A DNA stretch of 64,000 bases from Oscillospiraceae bacterium Marseille-Q3528 (GCA_018223385.1 JAGTTR010000018.1:31605-95604); one strand, 5' to 3'. Positions 1 through 8,038 are shown, counted from the stretch's first letter. The notes: generated by a model not told the origin, from the sequence alone. A program made the numbers and translations.

Positions 1-1
1 G

Positions 2-316
2 ATTCCGCAATTCAGCAGTTTTCTGGAAAGAATCATGGCAGGAAGGGAAACACTTACTGCTGTTCTTGCTAGTCAGATTATGAGCAATGTTCCCGCTGCG
101 CTTCTTTTATCCGGCTTTACAGATAATTACCGGGCTTTAATTGTCGGAACCAATATTGGAGGTCTCGGCACTCTGATTGCATCCATGGCAAGCCTGATAA
201 GTTTCAAATATATTGCAAAAGAAAACAGGAATCTGAAAGGGAAGTATTTGGGAATATTCACAACCTCCAATATTATATTCATGATATTCATGTTAATATT
301 GTATTTTTTTTCTTAG
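2..316 (+). CDS. Anion/citrate-type (SLC13/ArsB-like) transporter, C-terminal part
   Basis: The frame is open from the first complete codon of the window, so the gene starts upstream and only about 104 C-terminal residues are visible. They contain the stretch SNVPAALLL, a Gly-rich NIGGLGTLIASMASL segment and a final hydrophobic helix. This matches the last transmembrane region of the ArsB/NhaD/DASS (SLC13) ion transporter superfamily, whose members carry a conserved NxPA-type motif and a Gly-rich hairpin near the C-terminus. It is an integral membrane protein; the substrate cannot be read from this part. A transposase remnant follows after about 90 bp. Confidence 0.7.
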   Translation: MPQFSSFLERIMAGRETLTAVLASQIMSNVPAALLLSGFTDNYRALIVGTNIGGLGTLIASMASLISFKYIAKENRNLKGKYLGIFTTSNIIFMIFMLILYFFS

Positions 317-404
317 ATAAAGGTTTTCCCGGAATTACAAAAGCTATAACAATTCTTTCTTTGCAAAAAATTCTCCGCGGCACTCTCCTCCTCTTGGCTA
401 TCGT

Positions 405-770
405 ATGTGGCAGAAAAAAGAATCTAAACTGGAACTGGCAGCCTCCATGATCCGGCAGGTTATGCCTGAATTTCACAGCAAAGATCATATCATCATCCTT
501 TGTGACATCTGGTATACAAAACAGAATCTGGTATCCATCGTTGATGAATATCCGAATCTGGATCTGATTGGCAATGCAAGGATTGATTCTGTCATGTATG
601 ATCCTGTTCCTGCACATACCGGCCGCAGAGGACGTCCCGCCAAACATGGGAAGAGACTTTCTGTTGAAACAGATTTTACTTTTTCCAATGAAAAGATCGG
701 AGATTACTATATCGGAGCACACCGTGTGATCACCAACCTTTTTGGATGTCGGGAAATTCAGGCTTATGGT
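405..770 (+). pseudogene. DDE transposase fragment (IS4-like)
   Basis: About 120 residues, including LCDIWYTKQNLVSIV and a GRRGRPAKHGKRLS stretch, resemble the middle of a DDE-fold transposase family common in Clostridia. Both ends are missing. After roughly position 770 the same frame reads into sequence unlike a transposase, and a short near-duplication (GCTTATGGTGGGGA at about 763 and 789) marks the likely breakpoint. The frame runs on to 1022, antisense to the next gene, which I regard as chance. No terminal inverted repeats are visible, so this is a dead remnant. Confidence 0.55.
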
Positions 771-831
771 GGGGAATATAACTTATCGCTTATGGTGGGG
801 AAACCCGCTATTTGCTGCTTTGTGGCAATAG

Positions 832-859
832 AAAAGCGCCACATCGCTGCGGCGCTTTT
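832..859. terminator. Bidirectional intrinsic terminator
   Basis: AAAAGCGCC and GGCGCTTTT form a 9-bp stem around a 10-nt loop, with T-rich flanks on both strands. It lies about 35 bp beyond the stop codon of the minus-strand surface protein gene. Confidence 0.6.
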
Positions 860-895
860 GCTTTGCCCGGAAGATGGAGCGAGGGGGCTGTTCAG

Positions 896-2749
896 TTATC
901 TGTTGTGCTTTTTCTTGCTGGCAACAACGACTGTTCCAATGGCTACACTACCGCTGACAAGCATAAGGACAACCAGCAAAGCAGGGTTGCTGGTGTCGCC
1001 GGTCTGCGGAATGGTGTACTGAGGTGTGGCTGTTGCAGCAGGTGCCGGAGTGGCCGTGGCAGCAGGTGCCGGGGTGGTCTTGTCGGCGTCCTTGTATTGC
1101 AGGGCAGCAATCGCATCTTCAATAGCCTTTGCCATAGCATCAACCTCTGCCTGCTGGGTAATGTTCTTGCCACGGGCAACGGCATTGACGGCGGCTTCCA
1201 CAGCGGAGAAGTCCTTGTAGTTGTCCTTGTTTAGTGCATTTGCTTTGGCAATGGCTGCATCAACCTTGGTGTAGTCGGCGTCCTTGTATTGCAGGGCAGC
1301 AATCGCATCTTCGATAGCCTTTGCCATGGCATCTACTTCGTCCTGTTCGGTAATGCTCTTGTCACGGACAACGGCATTGACAGCAGTTTCCACGGCGGTG
1401 AGGTCCTTGTAGTTGTCCTTGTTCAGTGCATTTGCCTTGGCAATGGCTGCGTCTACTTTGGTGTAGTCGGCAGGTAAATAAGTCATTGCAACCGTCTGCG
1501 TATGCGTTGCCGCATCGGCGGTGATCGTTATATTGCCGGTGTATGCTTTGCAGTTATCGGCTGTTACTTCAACAGGGTAAGTTCCTGCTTCCAAACTGAC
1601 AGAGCCGGTAACCTCCTGACCATTCACTTTAACAACAACATTGGTCAGACCGTCCGGCGTTACAACGAAAGAAACCGGATAGACAGCCTTTGTGATAAAA
1701 TGAACATTTTTATAAAGTGCAAAGTACTGATTACCGCTGGAAAGCAGGTCAATTTCTGTTCCTTCCGAGTCTACAGCTTTTGCATAGTTCAGATGATAGC
1801 CATCGGCAATCACAGGCACACATTCATCGAAAATTGCAGGGATATTATTCGCATTCGTATTCTTTGCATCAATCTCTGCTTCTTCTACGGTAAAAGTACC
1901 GTTACCGCCCATCGGGTATTTACCGTCAGTGGTTACTTTGGCGCCGCCCTTGATCAGAATATCGCTATTAGTCCATATTGCGCTGTCCGCAGTAGAGGTG
2001 CATTTTACCTCGCCGCCGTTAACCGTCAGATTGCCCTCGGTAAACAAAGCGGGATAATGGCTTGTTGCTTCCACCTTGGAGTTGATAATTTCAATTTTGC
2101 CCGCGCCGTTTTCATCGCCCATATACACTGCGTTAAATTGATCCTCGCTTGCAATCAAAGCAACCTCACTGTTGTTTTTGATTTCCAGTTCCTTGGCGCT
2201 TGCAGCAGTGTAATAGGAAGAAACCGCAACCTTTGCGCCGTCAATGGAAAGTATTCCTTTGTTATAAGAAGTAATTCCGCAGCCCTCAGCAGAAGTTATA
2301 TCAAGCTTTGCACCTTCGGATATGCTGATGTTGCCATTAAGCGTATAGAGTGCATCCCATTTTACATTGATTGTAAGCTTACCGTCACCGATAATATTGT
2401 AATTATCACTGCTACCGTCTGCAAAAATTCCGCCGCCGTTATCTAAAGTAATGCTGTTTGTGCCGGAAAGTTTGATCGTTAAATCGGTGTCTCCGACTAC
2501 TCTGATACCGTACTTAGGACTTTCATCGCTTTTGCCGCCGTTTGTAATTGCGGCATTGTTAAGCGTAAGGGTCTTTGTATTCGGGTCATAGCTTGCGGTT
2601 CCTTCTCCACAAGCGATAGAGAGCTTTTCGCTTGTGAACTGTTCGCCGTTTACATACAGATTGTAGTTTTCCGTAGCAAAGGCTACGGTCGGTAGCAATC
2701 CAGCTACCATTACAATGCTGAGTAGGACTGCAAATAGTTTTTTCTTCAT
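896..2749 (-). CDS. Sortase-anchored surface protein with beta-helix-like and FIVAR repeats
   Basis: 617 residues. A signal peptide (1-26) is followed by a region (about 30-310) of short beta-strand repeats with TLTLNN, LTINVK and LSIDGAK motifs, like the carbohydrate-binding/beta-helix domains of clostridial surface proteins. An Ig-like segment (about 350-425) comes next, then two 64-residue FIVAR-type helical repeats beginning YKDADYTKVDAAIAKA. A PAPAATATP linker leads to an IPQTG sorting signal at 580-584, a hydrophobic segment and a KKKHNR tail. The protein is therefore probably linked to peptidoglycan by a sortase; IPQTG is closer to class A/LPXTG substrates than to the SPQTND protein at 47.4-48.1 kb. 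A GGAGGA site precedes the ATG. The ligand is unknown. Confidence 0.8.
   Translation of the reverse strand: MKKKLFAVLLSIVMVAGLLPTVAFATENYNLYVNGEQFTSEKLSIACGEGTASYDPNTKTLTLNNAAITNGGKSDESPKYGIRVVGDTDLTIKLSGTNSITLDNGGGIFADGSSDNYNIIGDGKLTINVKWDALYTLNGNISISEGAKLDITSAEGCGITSYNKGILSIDGAKVAVSSYYTAASAKELEIKNNSEVALIASEDQFNAVYMGDENGAGKIEIINSKVEATSHYPALFTEGNLTVNGGEVKCTSTADSAIWTNSDILIKGGAKVTTDGKYPMGGNGTFTVEEAEIDAKNTNANNIPAIFDECVPVIADGYHLNYAKAVDSEGTEIDLLSSGNQYFALYKNVHFITKAVYPVSFVVTPDGLTNVVVKVNGQEVTGSVSLEAGTYPVEVTADNCKAYTGNITITADAATHTQTVAMTYLPADYTKVDAAIAKANALNKDNYKDLTAVETAVNAVVRDKSITEQDEVDAMAKAIEDAIAALQYKDADYTKVDAAIAKANALNKDNYKDFSAVEAAVNAVARGKNITQQAEVDAMAKAIEDAIAALQYKDADKTTPAPAATATPAPAATATPQYTIPQTGDTSNPALLVVLMLVSGSVAIGTVVVASKKKHNR
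1082..1465 (-). repeat. Two tandem 192-bp repeats encoding FIVAR modules
   Basis: Two copies (about 1082-1273 and 1274-1465) are nearly identical over their first 50 bases and encode 64-residue modules that differ at a few sites (for example LTAVETAV against FSAVEAAV). The high DNA identity points to recent duplication and allows repeat-number change by recombination. Confidence 0.8.
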
Positions 2750-2946
2750 AAGAGTTCCTCCATTTTTTAATTGTCCGCTATTTACTTCCTCCGACAGCGG
2801 ACACGCCGGAGAAGACAGAAGGTTTAACCGGAAAAGATTGATTTGCCGGTCGTGGTTAGGACTTCAATATCAAACCACCATTCTTCCGGCAAACGTTAAA
2901 AACCAAAGCCAAGGCATAATGCGCCCTGTCTCCGGCAACTGGTTCG
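2750..2946 (-). other. Leader of the surface protein gene
   Basis: Untranslated stretch between a 29-codon ORF and the surface protein start. It contains an inverted repeat, TGTCCGCT (2772-2779) with AGCGGACA (2796-2803), that could form a hairpin just upstream of the ribosome binding site. No known riboswitch class was recognised. Confidence 0.35.
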
Positions 2947-3036
2947 TTATAAATTGTATGAAATAAGACTTGACACGCTGAAAAACGGCGCTATGCTCCT
3001 GCCGAGCCGAGCCATTTTCGCGCCTTTGAGTATCAT
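2947..3036 (-). CDS. 29-residue small ORF with strong ribosome binding site
   Basis: A short frame starts ATG ATA CTC AAA GGC and encodes MILKGAKMARL followed by a GRSIAPFF stretch and a hydrophobic, Ser-rich end. An AGGAGGG sequence lies 7 nt before the ATG, better than most sites in the region. No family was identified. It lies about 200 bp upstream of, and on the same strand as, the surface protein gene, so it may be a leader peptide or a short independent protein of the ICE. The region from 3037 to 3234 upstream of it shows nothing else recognisable. Confidence 0.45.
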   Translation of the reverse strand: MILKGAKMARLGRSIAPFFSVSSLISYNL

Positions 3037-3234
3037 TGTCAAGCCCTCCTTCCGTAATTTTAGTAAGAAAAGAATATCAATCCCATTCCTCACAAATATA
3101 CATAGATATTATAGCAGATTGTCCATAAAACCACAAGTAGCGTTCAAAATATTGTCGGTCACTATTCTAAACGCATTACCTCTTCCATTATTATCCCGAC
3201 TTTATGACTTCTTGAATACTATCTGAAAAAGAAA

Positions 3235-3259
3235 AACCGCTGTCCAGCCGACAGCGGTT
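3235..3259 (-). terminator. Intrinsic terminator of the CD1845-like gene
   Basis: Perfect 10-bp stem AACCGCTGTC/GACAGCGGTT with a 5-nt loop; on the minus strand the stem is followed by a T-rich run. It lies about 20 bp past the stop codon of the gene ending at 3278. Confidence 0.85.
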
Positions 3260-3277
3260 CATCGTCATATTCTGTTT

Positions 3278-3610
3278 TCAGAATAGCCAAGCAAATAACG
3301 CTGATGCAGCGACAATCAAGGCACTTCCTGCCAGCGATAACAACATCGGCGCTGCAAATGGGCATAACAGCAGCGCCACAAGCGCCGAAGCTGCCGCCTG
3401 TGCATAGCTGCCATCCAGCAGCGCGAGGAAAGCCGCAAAGCCGCCCAGCCCGGCAAGAATCATACCAATGCTGCCGCAGATATCATACAGAAGATTAAGT
3501 ACAAATCCTGCCGCATACAGCAGCGCAATCACTGGCAACGCAAGTAAGCGCACAATCCACAGTACAACGATGTTGTTTCTTAAACGAGAAAACATTGATA
3601 CCCAAACCAT
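3278..3610 (-). CDS. Small membrane protein, CD1845-like (ICE-associated)
   Basis: About 110 residues with three or four hydrophobic segments and almost no polar loops. The size, the helix layout and the position next to tnpV and a recombinase resemble the CD1845-type membrane proteins found in Tn1549/CTn-like conjugative elements; function unknown. The frame extends to 3634, but the upstream Met would lie inside the 3' end of tnpV; MVWVSMFSRL (3610) or the Met at 3595 is the more likely start, and neither has a strong ribosome binding site. The family assignment rests on resemblance from memory. Confidence 0.5.
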   Translation of the reverse strand: MVWVSMFSRLRNNIVVLWIVRLLALPVIALLYAAGFVLNLLYDICGSIGMILAGLGGFAAFLALLDGSYAQAAASALVALLLCPFAAPMLLSLAGSALIVAASALFAWLF

Positions 3611-3670
3611 TCTTTCAGCAGTAGATCGACTCATTCAGCACAATCTCGGAAGCCACATTCTGCACATTGT

Positions 3671-4015
3671 TCATCTGCTGCAAAATCCTAACTTTTGGAT
3701 TTTCTGCACCCACAGCATTTGGTTTTCCGCTTTAAGCGCTTCCGTTACGCTCTCCTTTTCGGCAAGTTGTTTTACCAGCCGAGAGAACAGTTCCTCTGCC
3801 TGCTCGTTTAGGTCGGCAAGATAATCGTTCAGCTTTCCGCTTATCAGCAGTTCGGAATAGAGTACCTTGCGGTGCTGTTTCAGATACCGCAAGTGTCGCT
3901 GTCCCCATACGCCGATGGGTCTGCCCTCCGGCTCGTCCTCTCCGGCAATCAGATAGTAGTCCCCGACAAGCTCATAACGCAAGCCTGTCCTTTCGTCTGT
4001 GATGAATTTTTCCAT
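3671..4015 (-). CDS. tnpV: Transposon protein TnpV, C-terminus frameshifted
   Basis: 114 residues starting MEKFITDERTGLRYELVGDY after an AAGGAGG site. The middle part, with HLRYLKQHRK, LLISGKLNDYL and EKESVTEALKAENQMLWVQ, matches the TnpV family carried by Tn4451/Tn1549-type elements next to large serine recombinases; the biochemical role is unknown. After MLWVQK the frame runs out in KLGFCSR. The expected family C-terminus (MNNVQNVASEIVLNE...) is readable in another frame and ends at 3615-3617, so a short insertion or indel near 3690-3710 has broken the last 25 residues. It lies 20 bp downstream of the recombinase gene, the usual order. Confidence 0.75.
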   Translation of the reverse strand: MEKFITDERTGLRYELVGDYYLIAGEDEPEGRPIGVWGQRHLRYLKQHRKVLYSELLISGKLNDYLADLNEQAEELFSRLVKQLAEKESVTEALKAENQMLWVQKIQKLGFCSR

Positions 4016-4034
4016 TGTGTGTTCCTCCTTGAAT

Positions 4035-5981
4035 TTATATTGCTTCTCCGGCTTTCTGCTCGGATTGCTTACGATGATAATAGGCAAGCTGTTTCTGCCT
4101 GCGGTTGATTGCCTTACATTCCTCGGAGCATAGCACCTCCTGACCGTTGGACGGCCAGAAGGGCATGCCGCAAATCTTGCAGACCTTTTGACGGAAGGTG
4201 TGGTTGCCCTTTTCGGCATAGCGTTTCTTTTCTTTTTCGGCTTGCTGATGGGCTTTCGTGCAATCGGTGTTGCAAAACCTCTGCCTTGTGCTGTTTGGAT
4301 AAAACTCTTTGCCGCATTGTTCGCAGATACGCTTCGGGTACTTATGACCGTCATTCGCCGCCCAGCGTTCTGCCTTGGCTTTGGCTCGATGGGCAACATT
4401 ACTCTCACGCTGCCGGTTCTTCTTTCGCTTGACTTTTTCCGCCGCTTCTCGCTCGGCCTTCCGCTTTGCTTCGGCAGTTTCCTTTTCGGAAAGCGGGAGG
4501 TCAAACTGCCCGATGAAGTTATAGTAGATGTCCACCTGCTGCTGTCGGTTCGGCTTTTTGCCTATGGCTTCGTGAATAACGATTTTATCAATTAGTTCAC
4601 ACGCCATCTCTTTTGTCAGCTCTGCGGGCTGCTTATACTTCTTGATGAGCCTGATAAACCGCCCGATATGGGCAGAGGACGCTTTTGTTTGCTCCAACTT
4701 CTCCTGAATTTCTGATACTTGGCTCTCAAGGCTGTCCTGCTCAGCAGAATATTTTTTCATCAGGGACTTGTACTGCTTTTCAGGCAGCAGACCTGAAATG
4801 AAATTCTCATAAAGACTTCCAATCAGGCGGTCAAGCTCATTCAGTCTGCGGTTGATTGTCTGAAGTTCTTCCTTTTGCTTTTGCGGTTTACTGTTCGCCT
4901 GTGCTTCCCATTTGCTTTTCAATTCTTCGGCAAAGCCACGCTCATCTGCGATAATGTGGCTTGAAAGGCGTTGGATAGAACGCAGCACCAACTGATAGAG
5001 GACTTTGTCGCTGATATGATGGATGGTGCAGTTCACGGTTCTGTTCCCGTAGCTGCTGCATCGGAACGAGTGATAGGGTTCTCCGCTTTTGTAGTAATTC
5101 GTCTGATAGGACATCTTACTGCCGCAATCAGCGCAATACACAAGACCGGGCAATAAGCATTCCTCTTGGTGCGTCCCTTCCTTTATACGGCGTGTGGCGT
5201 GTTTCAATCTTCTGTGCGCCTGCTCCCAAAGCTCGCTGTCAACGATTGGCTCGTGGGTGTCCTCAAACACAAGGCGTTCCTCATCGGTGGCAAAGCGGCG
5301 TTCATCGGTCTTAAAATTCGTTCCAATGGGCTTTCTCAGCACAGTATGACCGAGATATTCCTGTCGGTTTAAAATCTCTCTTACCGTGTTTGCGTTCCAG
5401 TTTGTGCAGCCGTACTCTGCTTTTCGGTTGCATTGTTCGGGGTGATATTGGAGGGTGTACGCCGATGGAATCAGCACCTTTTCCTCCGTTAGCTGTCTTG
5501 CAATTGCCGGAGGTGTCAAGCCCTCTGCCGCAAGCTCAAAGATGTGTTTTACCACCTGAGAAGCAACAGGATCGACCACTAAGGTCTGTTTATCTTCGGG
5601 CAGTCGATTGTAGCCGTAGGGAATGCTGCCGGAGCAGCGTTTTCCGTCGCTCATACGGGACAGGAAGATGGACTTTATCTTGTTGCTGGTGTCCTTGGCG
5701 TACCACTCGTTCATTATGTTGAGGAACGGGGTGAAGTCGTTATCCTGCTCCCAATCCCTAAATACGTCGGCGAGGGGACTGGGAGATTTCAGAAGCGCTT
5801 TGGCCTGCGCATCCGGCAGATCATTGTATTCCATCGAAAGAAGAATGTCCTCCCGAACCGTGTACTCATAGGTGTGGTTCAGAACTTCTTCCGAAGGCTG
5901 GGAAAGCAGCCATTCCCGATAGGTTTCCTGCTCGGCAAACATCTTTTGATATAATGCTGTGTTCAACTCTGCATTGGTCAT
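4035..5981 (-). CDS. Chimera: DUF3848-like N-terminus fused to a large serine recombinase lacking its catalytic domain
   Basis: 648 residues. Residues 1 to about 79 (TNAELNTALYQKMFAEQETY, ILLSMEYNDLPDAQAKALL) look like the DUF3848-type domain of ICE accessory proteins. From about residue 82 (DFTPFLNIMNEWYAKDTSNK) the protein is a large serine recombinase: recombinase domain with GSIPYGYNR, a zinc-ribbon region (YCADCGSKM), a coiled coil (about 370-460) and two extra C-terminal Cys clusters (CEQCGKEF, CKICGMPF). The resolvase domain of about 130 residues with the nucleophilic serine, normally first, is absent. The join lies near 5744 and is in frame, so a fusion protein can be made but it should not catalyse recombination. 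A GGAGG site precedes the ATG. Confidence 0.75.
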   Translation of the reverse strand: MTNAELNTALYQKMFAEQETYREWLLSQPSEEVLNHTYEYTVREDILLSMEYNDLPDAQAKALLKSPSPLADVFRDWEQDNDFTPFLNIMNEWYAKDTSNKIKSIFLSRMSDGKRCSGSIPYGYNRLPEDKQTLVVDPVASQVVKHIFELAAEGLTPPAIARQLTEEKVLIPSAYTLQYHPEQCNRKAEYGCTNWNANTVREILNRQEYLGHTVLRKPIGTNFKTDERRFATDEERLVFEDTHEPIVDSELWEQAHRRLKHATRRIKEGTHQEECLLPGLVYCADCGSKMSYQTNYYKSGEPYHSFRCSSYGNRTVNCTIHHISDKVLYQLVLRSIQRLSSHIIADERGFAEELKSKWEAQANSKPQKQKEELQTINRRLNELDRLIGSLYENFISGLLPEKQYKSLMKKYSAEQDSLESQVSEIQEKLEQTKASSAHIGRFIRLIKKYKQPAELTKEMACELIDKIVIHEAIGKKPNRQQQVDIYYNFIGQFDLPLSEKETAEAKRKAEREAAEKVKRKKNRQRESNVAHRAKAKAERWAANDGHKYPKRICEQCGKEFYPNSTRQRFCNTDCTKAHQQAEKEKKRYAEKGNHTFRQKVCKICGMPFWPSNGQEVLCSEECKAINRRQKQLAYYHRKQSEQKAGEAI

Positions 5982-6013
5982 GTAGTAATACCTCCGTTTT
6001 GATTTTGATATAG

Positions 6014-6050
6014 AAAAAGCCGACTGGCTCTCAAAAGAACACCAATCGGC
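6014..6050 (-). terminator. Intrinsic terminator after the AbiE operon
   Basis: On the minus strand a GCCGATTGG...CCAGTCGGC stem is followed by TTTTT, about 20 bp past the stop codon of the AbiEii-like gene. It separates the toxin-antitoxin operon from the recombinase chimera. Confidence 0.75.
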
Positions 6051-6070
6051 GATGTATATGAATTTTTATG

Positions 6071-7120
6071 TTAGCCCTGCAATTCGGCCAATAATCTGTC
6101 TGTTTTTATAACATAGGCGTATGCCGCAGGATTGACCTTTCTCATATAGCGAAGAGAAGCCAATTTTTCCTGCTCTATCTTCATATCCAAGAACTTCGCA
6201 TAGTCATTTACGCGCAGATATTCTGTATCCGACAACAGACATGCAACCATATACATGATCTTAGCAGCTCTCCCAGCGGCAATCTCTGGCGTATAGTTCT
6301 CGGCATAAATATGGCTTCTCAGTTCCCGAATACCCTTTACATAAATCGGATATTCCTCTTTGCTCACTTTTCCACGGGATGCAATGCACAATGCAGCTTC
6401 AAAAGTATCCCACAAGCAATCTTTACTGTTGCTTTCAATTCTTCGATAAGCGATTTCCGCCTGTGCAATTTTCCCATATGTAGGTCCTATCTGCTGAAAA
6501 TCTGTAAATATCTCCAGCAGAGAAGATACATCATAGAACTGCTTCATGACTTCCATGTCTTTTCCGCAATTTAACGGAATACCTGTGGTGTGCGGAGCAA
6601 ATGCTGTCAATTTATCCGCCAGAATGCAGTTTGCTGACGGTAGGGAAACAGTAAGATATTCCGGTTCTGTCAAAAGAAGATCATTCTGAATTTCTTTTTG
6701 AACCAGCTCTGAGTAATGATTGTGTTCAAACAGAACATCCAGAAGAATGTAGAATGGTCTGTTATTGATTGGAGAATCATAAGTGAACTTAAAGTGCCTT
6801 TTTTCAATATTGTTCTTTCCAATCCACTTCTGTTCCTCAACAGCCTTAAAAGGGAAAATCTCCGATGCTCGATCCAAATACTTATCCAAATCTGTACCCG
6901 GTTCAGCAATAATATCAATATCTGTAGATAACCGACGCGGATGTTCCATCAGCAGCATAAGGCAGGTGCCACCTTTGAAAATAAAGGGCATACCAACCTT
7001 CGCAAGTGCTTCCAACAGTCCAAACGCATATACAGCACGTTCCAAAAGTACAGGATCTCTGCGACTGGTCCTTTGCAGCTCTCTAATATGTTCTTCGGCA
7101 AAATTCTCTTGTAACAGCAT
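6071..7120 (-). CDS. AbiEii-type nucleotidyltransferase toxin
   Basis: 349 residues. The N-terminal half has the minimal nucleotidyltransferase signature GGTCL (51-54 region) followed by STDIDI (65-70), whose Asp residues coordinate metal in the DNA polymerase beta superfamily. A later ILADKLTAFAP stretch is also typical of the AbiEii/DUF1814 family. AbiEii proteins are the toxins of type IV AbiE systems, which use nucleotides to block growth and can abort phage infection. The gene follows the antitoxin gene by 4 bp and has the site AGAGGT, so the two are probably translated together. Members of the wider family also occur as stand-alone proteins, but pairing with AbiEi makes the toxin role likely. 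Confidence 0.88.
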   Translation of the reverse strand: MLLQENFAEEHIRELQRTSRRDPVLLERAVYAFGLLEALAKVGMPFIFKGGTCLMLLMEHPRRLSTDIDIIAEPGTDLDKYLDRASEIFPFKAVEEQKWIGKNNIEKRHFKFTYDSPINNRPFYILLDVLFEHNHYSELVQKEIQNDLLLTEPEYLTVSLPSANCILADKLTAFAPHTTGIPLNCGKDMEVMKQFYDVSSLLEIFTDFQQIGPTYGKIAQAEIAYRRIESNSKDCLWDTFEAALCIASRGKVSKEEYPIYVKGIRELRSHIYAENYTPEIAAGRAAKIMYMVACLLSDTEYLRVNDYAKFLDMKIEQEKLASLRYMRKVNPAAYAYVIKTDRLLAELQG

Positions 7121-7124
7121 ATCT

Positions 7125-7862
7125 TTACCTCTTTGTTCGTAATGTGATGTTTGTTTTCTCTCTAATCAGTTTCTTAATTTTTTTATCAACGGCTCTGCGT
7201 GCTGCATATCGAAATAGACAACTCTCATCTACCACATACATGGAAAATGCGTCCTCATATATAGTCGGATATTCACTCTCACTGACAGAATCAAGCAGTA
7301 GCGGGTCTGCAACTATATCAACAAGCAATTTCTCCAATCGTGTATGCCATGGGATTCCAGCGCTTTTCGGTGCCTCTGTTGTGAGCTTGTTAATAACAAT
7401 CATATTGTCGCTCCAATACTGGTGATACATTCCCAGTGTTGGGTTAATAAACACTTTTCCAAAATACTGGTCCTTTAGCATGTCAAACACAAATTCTATT
7501 ACATCAGATTCCACAGATAAAAACAGAACATTATGTGCAAGTTGATGATTCACAAAATCATTGAGCTGAATCAGTTCCAGGATAGAAAAATCTACCAGCG
7601 GATATTGTTCCTGTATCAAAGATGCCACTTCTACCGCCAGATCAGAGTATTCGTGGTCATATGGTCTTGCATTATTACCAGGAAGGCAGTACAGGCCGTT
7701 ACCAACACGAGCCAGATCACCATCTTTAACCATTGACGCAAATCTTTTATAAAAGGAAGCATCGCTTAATTGATATCCAGCGTTACGGAACGATTGTAAT
7801 ACTTGTTGCCTGTTGAAACATTTTTGATTCTTTACACCTTCAAAATATCTCGAATCGGTCAT
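7125..7862 (-). CDS. AbiEi-type antitoxin/transcriptional repressor
   Basis: 245 residues. The N-terminus contains a winged-helix-like segment (FNRQQVLQSFRNAGYQLSDASFYKRFASMVKDG, read in parts) and YCLPGNN, and the rest is an AbiEi-like C-terminal domain. In the AbiE family this protein neutralises the nucleotidyltransferase and represses its own promoter by binding two inverted repeats. Exactly that arrangement lies upstream here (7889-7994). The start is chosen from GGAGGTGTAGGA followed by ATG. The gene is first in the operon, as usual for AbiE. Confidence 0.85.
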   Translation of the reverse strand: MTDSRYFEGVKNQKCFNRQQVLQSFRNAGYQLSDASFYKRFASMVKDGDLARVGNGLYCLPGNNARPYDHEYSDLAVEVASLIQEQYPLVDFSILELIQLNDFVNHQLAHNVLFLSVESDVIEFVFDMLKDQYFGKVFINPTLGMYHQYWSDNMIVINKLTTEAPKSAGIPWHTRLEKLLVDIVADPLLLDSVSESEYPTIYEDAFSMYVVDESCLFRYAARRAVDKKIKKLIREKTNITLRTKR

Positions 7863-7883
7863 TCCTACACCTCCATCTGATTA

Positions 7884-7994
7884 TTTTTGCGGCAGTAAAC
7901 GTCATTTGCTGCCGCCACAATAACAGTATATTCATGTCAAACGCTTTTGTCAATATTTTTGCGGCAGTAATCTCGTTTTACTGCCGCAAAAATA
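7884..7994 (-). promoter_or_regulatory. AbiE promoter between two inverted-repeat operators
   Basis: On the minus strand, TTGACA (7948-7953) and TATACT (7925-7930) are separated by 17 bp, a near-consensus SigA promoter. Upstream is a perfect inverted repeat with 17-bp arms (7954-7970 and 7978-7994) containing TTGCGGCAGTAA. Downstream is a second copy with 7-bp arms GCGGCAG (7889-7895) and CTGCCGC (7909-7915). Two inverted repeats around the promoter fit the known AbiEi autoregulation model, with both operators sharing the half-site GCGGCAGTAA. Confidence 0.85.
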
Positions 7995-8038
7995 GTTCTT
8001 CTATATAGTATGACCGATATCTCCAATTCTATGCACAT

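Noticed and set aside
1502..2446. A 314-codon plus-strand frame opposite the surface protein gene
   Set aside because: It is the antisense shadow of a convincing gene with signal peptide, repeats and sorting signal; its composition (Cys/Ile/Asn-rich) is typical of antisense frames.
2810..2945. c-di-GMP or other riboswitch upstream of the surface protein gene
   Set aside because: GC-rich blocks are present but the conserved core of the c-di-GMP-I motif and of other classes I know is absent.
3278..3634. Start of the small membrane protein at 3634
   Set aside because: This would overlap the original tnpV end and lacks a ribosome binding site; later Met codons fit better.
7890..7995. CRISPR-like array, because of the repeated TTTTGCGGCAGTAA
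   Set aside because: Only two repeats, arranged as inverted operators around a promoter; no spacers and no cas genes in the window.
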